DNA from: Kitasatospora sp. DSM 101779
GTDB lineage: Bacteria > Actinomycetota > Actinomycetes > Streptomycetales > Streptomycetaceae
Direction: 5' to 3'
NCBI RefSeq assembly: GCF_025655475.1
Contig: NZ_JAHTIK010000001.1
Span: forward strand, 6,004,437 to 6,068,436
DNA: 64,000 nt
Both the position numbers and the translations under genes were made by a program. Below, in pieces: positions 61,701 through 64,000 of this stretch; positions within the stretch are counted from its first letter, which is position 1, and each line of letters starts with the position of its first letter. The notes beneath the pieces were generated by a model. The model had not been told where the DNA came from and searched no databases. It worked only from the letters and a program-made list of their open reading frames with translations.

Positions 61701-63256
61701 GTCCCTCCGACTCCAACGCCGGCTCCACCACCCGTCCGGACCGGGACGGCGACTCCACGACCCGTCCGGACCGTACCGAGGGCGCCGACCACCCCGACCG
61801 GGCCGACCATCCCGGCCGGAACGGCGACTCCGCGGACCGCCGGCCCGCGGACCCGGCCGGCAAGACCAAGCACAACGAGGACGGGACGGAGTCGGACGCC
61901 GAGGCCGGGCCGCCGAAGAAGAAGCAGAAGCCGAACCCCGACGACATGGAGGTGGACTCCGGGCACGGCCACACGCCGGACACCACGACCCCGGACGACG
62001 CCACCACCTCGGACGCCGCCACACCGACGGACGACCGCCAGGGCTCGACGCCGTACCACGAGGCTCAGCCGGACGACCACACGCACTACAACATGCTCGG
62101 CGACGAGGAACAGCAGACCCTGCGCCGCCGCGAGAACGCCGATGTGCAGCAGTCCGACCTGGACATCGCCCATGGGTTCCTGCGGGACAGGTTCGAGGAC
62201 AGGTCGCTCGGCGACTTCCTCCAGGAGACCGCCGACACGGCCCGGCAGAACAAGGAGAACAAGGACAAGCCGGACGAGGAGTTCCAGCTCGCCTTCGACA
62301 AGGAGCAGATCGAGAAGAAGCTGCACGGCTTCAAGGACCTGCAGCCGAGCGAGCAGGGGGCGGTCGTGGCGAGCCTGGGCCGTATGAGCCTGGCCTACCA
62401 CCAGCAGCACGCGGTGGGTGCGAGCCCGGAGCACGCCACCGACCCGTACCACTACCGCGACGACCACGACCGTTCGGGCATGTCGGACTGGGAGGCCGGC
62501 AAGCAGCAGAACGACGAGCATCACACCGACGCCGATTCCCGAGGCGTGGCGACGCACCAGACCCACGACTTCTGGCAGGGCGCGCGCGGCAACCTGCACC
62601 GCGATCTGAAGGAGGGCGAGAAGCCCGAGGGGCCGACCCCGGCCCGGCTGGTCCGCGAGCACATGGTCGAGCGCTACCGTGAGCTGCACCCGGAGAAGGC
62701 CCACCTGACCGAGCGTCAGGTGGAGCTCGCGATCCGGAGGGAGACCATCGCGCACGTCAGGGGGGACCACCGGCCGGACTTCAGCGGAAAGAACTACGCC
62801 GCGATCGAGGTGGTCGGCAGCGACGGCAAGGTCCGTTACGTCGTGGACAGTTCGCTGCCGCCCGGCAAGGCCGGCATGCAGCCCGAGCACTCGGAGCCGC
62901 ACATGGGCCGCTGGATGGAGCGGCTCAACCAGCGTGCGGAGGCGGGCAACTACACGGTGTCCACCCTCTGGACGGAACGTGAGCCCTGCGGGCAGAGCTC
63001 GGGGCACGGGCACTGCTCACGCTTCCTGACCGAGTCGATGCCCGACACCGAGGTCGGCTACGGCGTCGGCTACCGCAAGGGCGACATGGAGGACGGCCAC
63101 GACACCGCGGCCGAACGGGAGGCGGCAGCCGCCAGGATGGACCAGGACATGCAGGATCACCTCAACCGGCTCGGCGACCTGTGGTACGACATGGCCGTCA
63201 GCGGCGAGCTGGACAAGAACCGGACCCCGAACCAGTACGTCCCGCCGCAGCAGTGA
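58010..63256 (+). CDS. Polymorphic toxin 2: WXG100-like N-domain, glutamine deamidase, zinc deaminase
   Basis: A 1748-aa protein with the same layout as toxin 1. The first 235 residues are encoded by the identical repeat. A long linker holds Ser/Gly runs (S-G-S-S-G-S), three 84-bp repeats at 59391 and Lys/Asp/His-rich D-H-G-K-P-E-D-H-G units. The glutamine deamidase domain has C1098 (D-N-N-C-L-D), H1181 (H-A-W-N) and D1196 (Y-L-D-N-Q-T-G). The C-terminal deaminase has H1627-S-E1629 and C1660 to C1669 (C-x8-C). The zinc-loop spacing differs from toxin 1 (C-x17-C). GTG 58010 with GGGGGAACTGACTC. Cognate immunity is likely the next gene. Confidence 0.87.
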   Translation: MSLMLPDGLEWVLEMLGFDWPKADEDKMRECAQVWRDFADQVDELNYRALSAANSVRSANSGDSVDAFGKAFDKFSTGGDGYLADAAQAARLIAAAFEAAAVIVITCKIAVIAQLVILAAEIIAAQAAAPFTFGLSEVGALGATQATKMIVRRLLKELRDALIEAIMETLKDPIVSAVQAMIKDLIAQTVNQGFGAQDGYDLGRTVKKGWEEGKSSAENWKQTFGESLKDGLGSRAGGAARHHLDNAAGHGSSHGDGGSGHESGGSESGNGSESGSGGDSGSSSSSNSSGSSGSSGSSHSPESGGSSGSSGSSGDRGSSGGSNSSGSSGSSNPTGSGSSSGGSSGSGSSGSGRPSGGDASTGTDHTSSGASSGTSGDSGSHNSSSDGGSSTQHGNDGRGNRSSTPLDPFGTRLSSDPAPAPAAQHTPSGSDGTPPSGSHTPSSGPDTGSPTHTGSDGSGSARHDGADAPPAHTGTDGRSTPASDGPAPARHDGADAPPAHTGTDGRSTPASDGPAPARHDGADASPAHTGSDGRSTPASDGPAPSHHESSDGPARAGDGHADRSGADTPRPGPVSAHSTPDATPAPAQSHGGPQHTGEGQPSHGTPDSRPGPASAHPTPDSAPAPAHSGDSRPAYGPVRGDDGASTPSHGGGDHGTPSYGPVRGGDATPAPAHASDGGPARPGGDIPSQQDRSGPAPDSVPDHRTPGNTPTPDPTSGSHGTGEGRGVPSAGGVPHLPSAVIPSGGVPSAGPDHSRPAPSSSDGPHRATVETASTAVADAPPTHTPTAGPDATSGQPGPSGQNAGTPTATGPIATGPVPGAGVPGSGTPSGGTPPRQGGPVPHPATGGDGPSTNRPATVPGQSSGRPDHGDRPTGLGRQPGTDRPGTDRPSAAPRPDADRPSRPDPRTADPRSADPRTADQRPSTDRPTGAVPRPDADRPGGDRPGGDGPARTPDSARADHASETRPEDHGKAEDHGKPEDHGKGDEQAKADDHGKPEDHGRADERHDHDRPEDTDSHTDQDGRPDADTPPHERPLSDSRPYDTPGGLARVEEHHQQELERRIPRNPDGTPQRHPDPYGDWPGAVNGDGHREPGRDNNCLDVALSSADTYSGNPSAAAARTDDGSPDGERGGRDRAERQLGAPFRDLGNGDQAFHRLEDTLRESGHGSQAVIVTQDAHGRAHAWNVVNHNGKIVYLDNQTGARSDKPIHNGDHGVFAIPLDADRRPITSDHRPSDSNAGSTTRPDRDGDSTTRPDRTEGADHPDRADHPGRNGDSADRRPADPAGKTKHNEDGTESDAEAGPPKKKQKPNPDDMEVDSGHGHTPDTTTPDDATTSDAATPTDDRQGSTPYHEAQPDDHTHYNMLGDEEQQTLRRRENADVQQSDLDIAHGFLRDRFEDRSLGDFLQETADTARQNKENKDKPDEEFQLAFDKEQIEKKLHGFKDLQPSEQGAVVASLGRMSLAYHQQHAVGASPEHATDPYHYRDDHDRSGMSDWEAGKQQNDEHHTDADSRGVATHQTHDFWQGARGNLHRDLKEGEKPEGPTPARLVREHMVERYRELHPEKAHLTERQVELAIRRETIAHVRGDHRPDFSGKNYAAIEVVGSDGKVRYVVDSSLPPGKAGMQPEHSEPHMGRWMERLNQRAEAGNYTVSTLWTEREPCGQSSGHGHCSRFLTESMPDTEVGYGVGYRKGDMEDGHDTAAEREAAAARMDQDMQDHLNRLGDLWYDMAVSGELDKNRTPNQYVPPQQ
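59391..59642 (+). repeat. Three tandem 84-bp (28-codon) repeats in toxin 2 linker
   Basis: Unit starts at 59391, 59475 and 59559. Each encodes R-H-D-G-A-D-A-P-P-A-H-T-G-T-D-G-R-S-T-P followed by A-S-D-G-P-A-P-A. The first two copies are nearly identical, the third has a few changes. Frame is kept, so repeat number can vary without breaking the protein. Confidence 0.9.
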
Positions 63257-63305
63257 CAATCGACCGCAGAGACCAACGCCGACCAGTCCCACCCATGGAG
63301 GCGCC

Positions 63306-64000
63306 ATGACCCCCGGCCCTGACCAGACCCCCGGCCCCACCGGTGGCTTCGACGTGCGCGAACTGCCCGTGCTGATCGAGCAGCCGCAGTTCCTGGCACG
63401 GGTCGGCCGGGCGGAGCTGCTGGCGGCGATCGCCGAGTGCTGGCCCGACGGGGTGCCCGCCGGCACCCTCGCGGAGGACATCCACCACCTCGACCGGCTG
63501 GGCGTGCGGCCGGGCGCCGAACAGGGCGCGGAGTGGCTCTCCTGGCTGCACCTGCTGCTCGTCAGCCACGGCCGGTCCGAGGACGCCGCCGCCCTGGTGG
63601 CGGCCGCGCCGCGGCTGCCCTGGCGCACGGTCTGGTCGCGCTGGGTCCCGCCGGGCGCCCGGGCCGCCTGTTCGGCCCCCGGCGGCCGGGTGACCGGACT
63701 GCAGCTGGTGGAGCGCGACGGGCAGCAGCTGGTCCTCGCCCACGAGGCCTTCGTACTGGCGCGGATGGAGCGGATGGAGCCCGACGACGAGGAGGGCTTC
63801 TACGAGTACGCGGTGGACCTGCGCACCGGCGAGCCGGTCGCCGGGCCGAAGCTCTACCGGCCGTACGCGCACGACGAGTTCCCCGAGGACTACGTCCCGC
63901 TGCTGCCCGCGGACCTGCCGCGGCCGGGCGAGGGGGCGACCAACGGCCCGGACGGCTGGGAGGGCGGGGCGAAGGCACTCCCGGTCTGCCACGAGCAGAT
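63306..64000 (+). CDS. Immunity-type protein with the shared L-P-W module (cut by window edge)
   Basis: At least 231 residues, open to the window end. The ATG is preceded by ATGGAGGCGCC. It carries the shared module: F29-L, then 75 residues later L-P-W-R-T-V-W-S-R-W at 104-113, then R-T-G-E. It resembles the 50638 protein and lies 49 bases after toxin 2, in the same relative place as the toxin 1 partner. A SUKH-4 domain, if present, would lie beyond the edge. Confidence 0.8.
   Translation, partial: MTPGPDQTPGPTGGFDVRELPVLIEQPQFLARVGRAELLAAIAECWPDGVPAGTLAEDIHHLDRLGVRPGAEQGAEWLSWLHLLLVSHGRSEDAAALVAAAPRLPWRTVWSRWVPPGARAACSAPGGRVTGLQLVERDGQQLVLAHEAFVLARMERMEPDDEEGFYEYAVDLRTGEPVAGPKLYRPYAHDEFPEDYVPLLPADLPRPGEGATNGPDGWEGGAKALPVCHEQ

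Noticed and set aside
59054..63013. Minus-strand open frame of 1319 codons opposite toxin 2
   Set aside because: Val/Arg/Gly-rich shadow of the toxin's repetitive linker and catalytic domains; no motif or start signal.

Overview
The window is high-GC actinobacterial DNA. It carries the division and cell wall (dcw) cluster in the order rsmH-ftsL-ftsI-murE-murF-mraY-murD-ftsW-murG-ftsQ-ftsZ-pgeF-ylmE-sepF-sepG-divIVA, followed by an inverted ileS and then dksA/traR-like, lspA and rluD genes. This order, the many GTG starts, the C-ending codon style and apparently leaderless genes point to Streptomycetaceae (Streptomyces or Kitasatospora). I cannot name the species.

Left part (1-17.1 kb): a TPP riboswitch drives thiO (cut by the left edge). 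Next come a flavoprotein reductase, an Rv2175c-like regulator and thiE, then convergent polyprenyl synthase, metF, a membrane protein with a Gln/Tyr-rich tail, a phytoene-desaturase-like enzyme, a DUF4126 protein, a HEPN gene behind a DNA-damage-type promoter, a methyltransferase and a DUF3040 protein. A minus-strand operon encodes a MoxR ATPase, a DUF58 protein and a transglutaminase-like membrane protein. A beta-carbonic anhydrase lies beside the dcw promoter.

Middle part (17.1-43.8 kb): rsmH through murD form one tightly coupled run, most genes overlapping by 1-4 bases. A perfect hairpin separates murD from ftsW, and a dyad-rich regulatory region precedes ftsZ. After divIVA two strong hairpins end the run against ileS. 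The ileS gene is preceded by a T-box leader and encodes an IleRS whose first signature motif reads G-A-H-H instead of H-x-G-H. Then come the traR/dksA-like gene, lspA, rluD, a GNAT acetyltransferase, a small exported protein and a HhH DNA-repair-like protein.

Right part (43.8-64 kb) is accessory and looks like a polymorphic toxin island of the WXG100/type VII type. Two giant proteins (1560 and 1748 aa) share a nucleotide-identical 718-bp segment covering the start and N-terminal trafficking domain. Each then has a long disordered linker, a papain-fold glutamine deamidase domain and a C-terminal zinc deaminase domain. Each is followed by a protein carrying a shared helical/L-P-W-x-T-x-W module. 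In the complete copy this module precedes a SUKH-4 immunity domain, and a P-loop ATPase-like neighbour carries it too. A YrhB/degenerate-deaminase/SUKH-4 fusion, a WXG100-like gene, a frameshifted SnoaL-like pseudogene and a GlxA-type regulator with its divergent reductase complete the island. The right edge cuts the last immunity gene.
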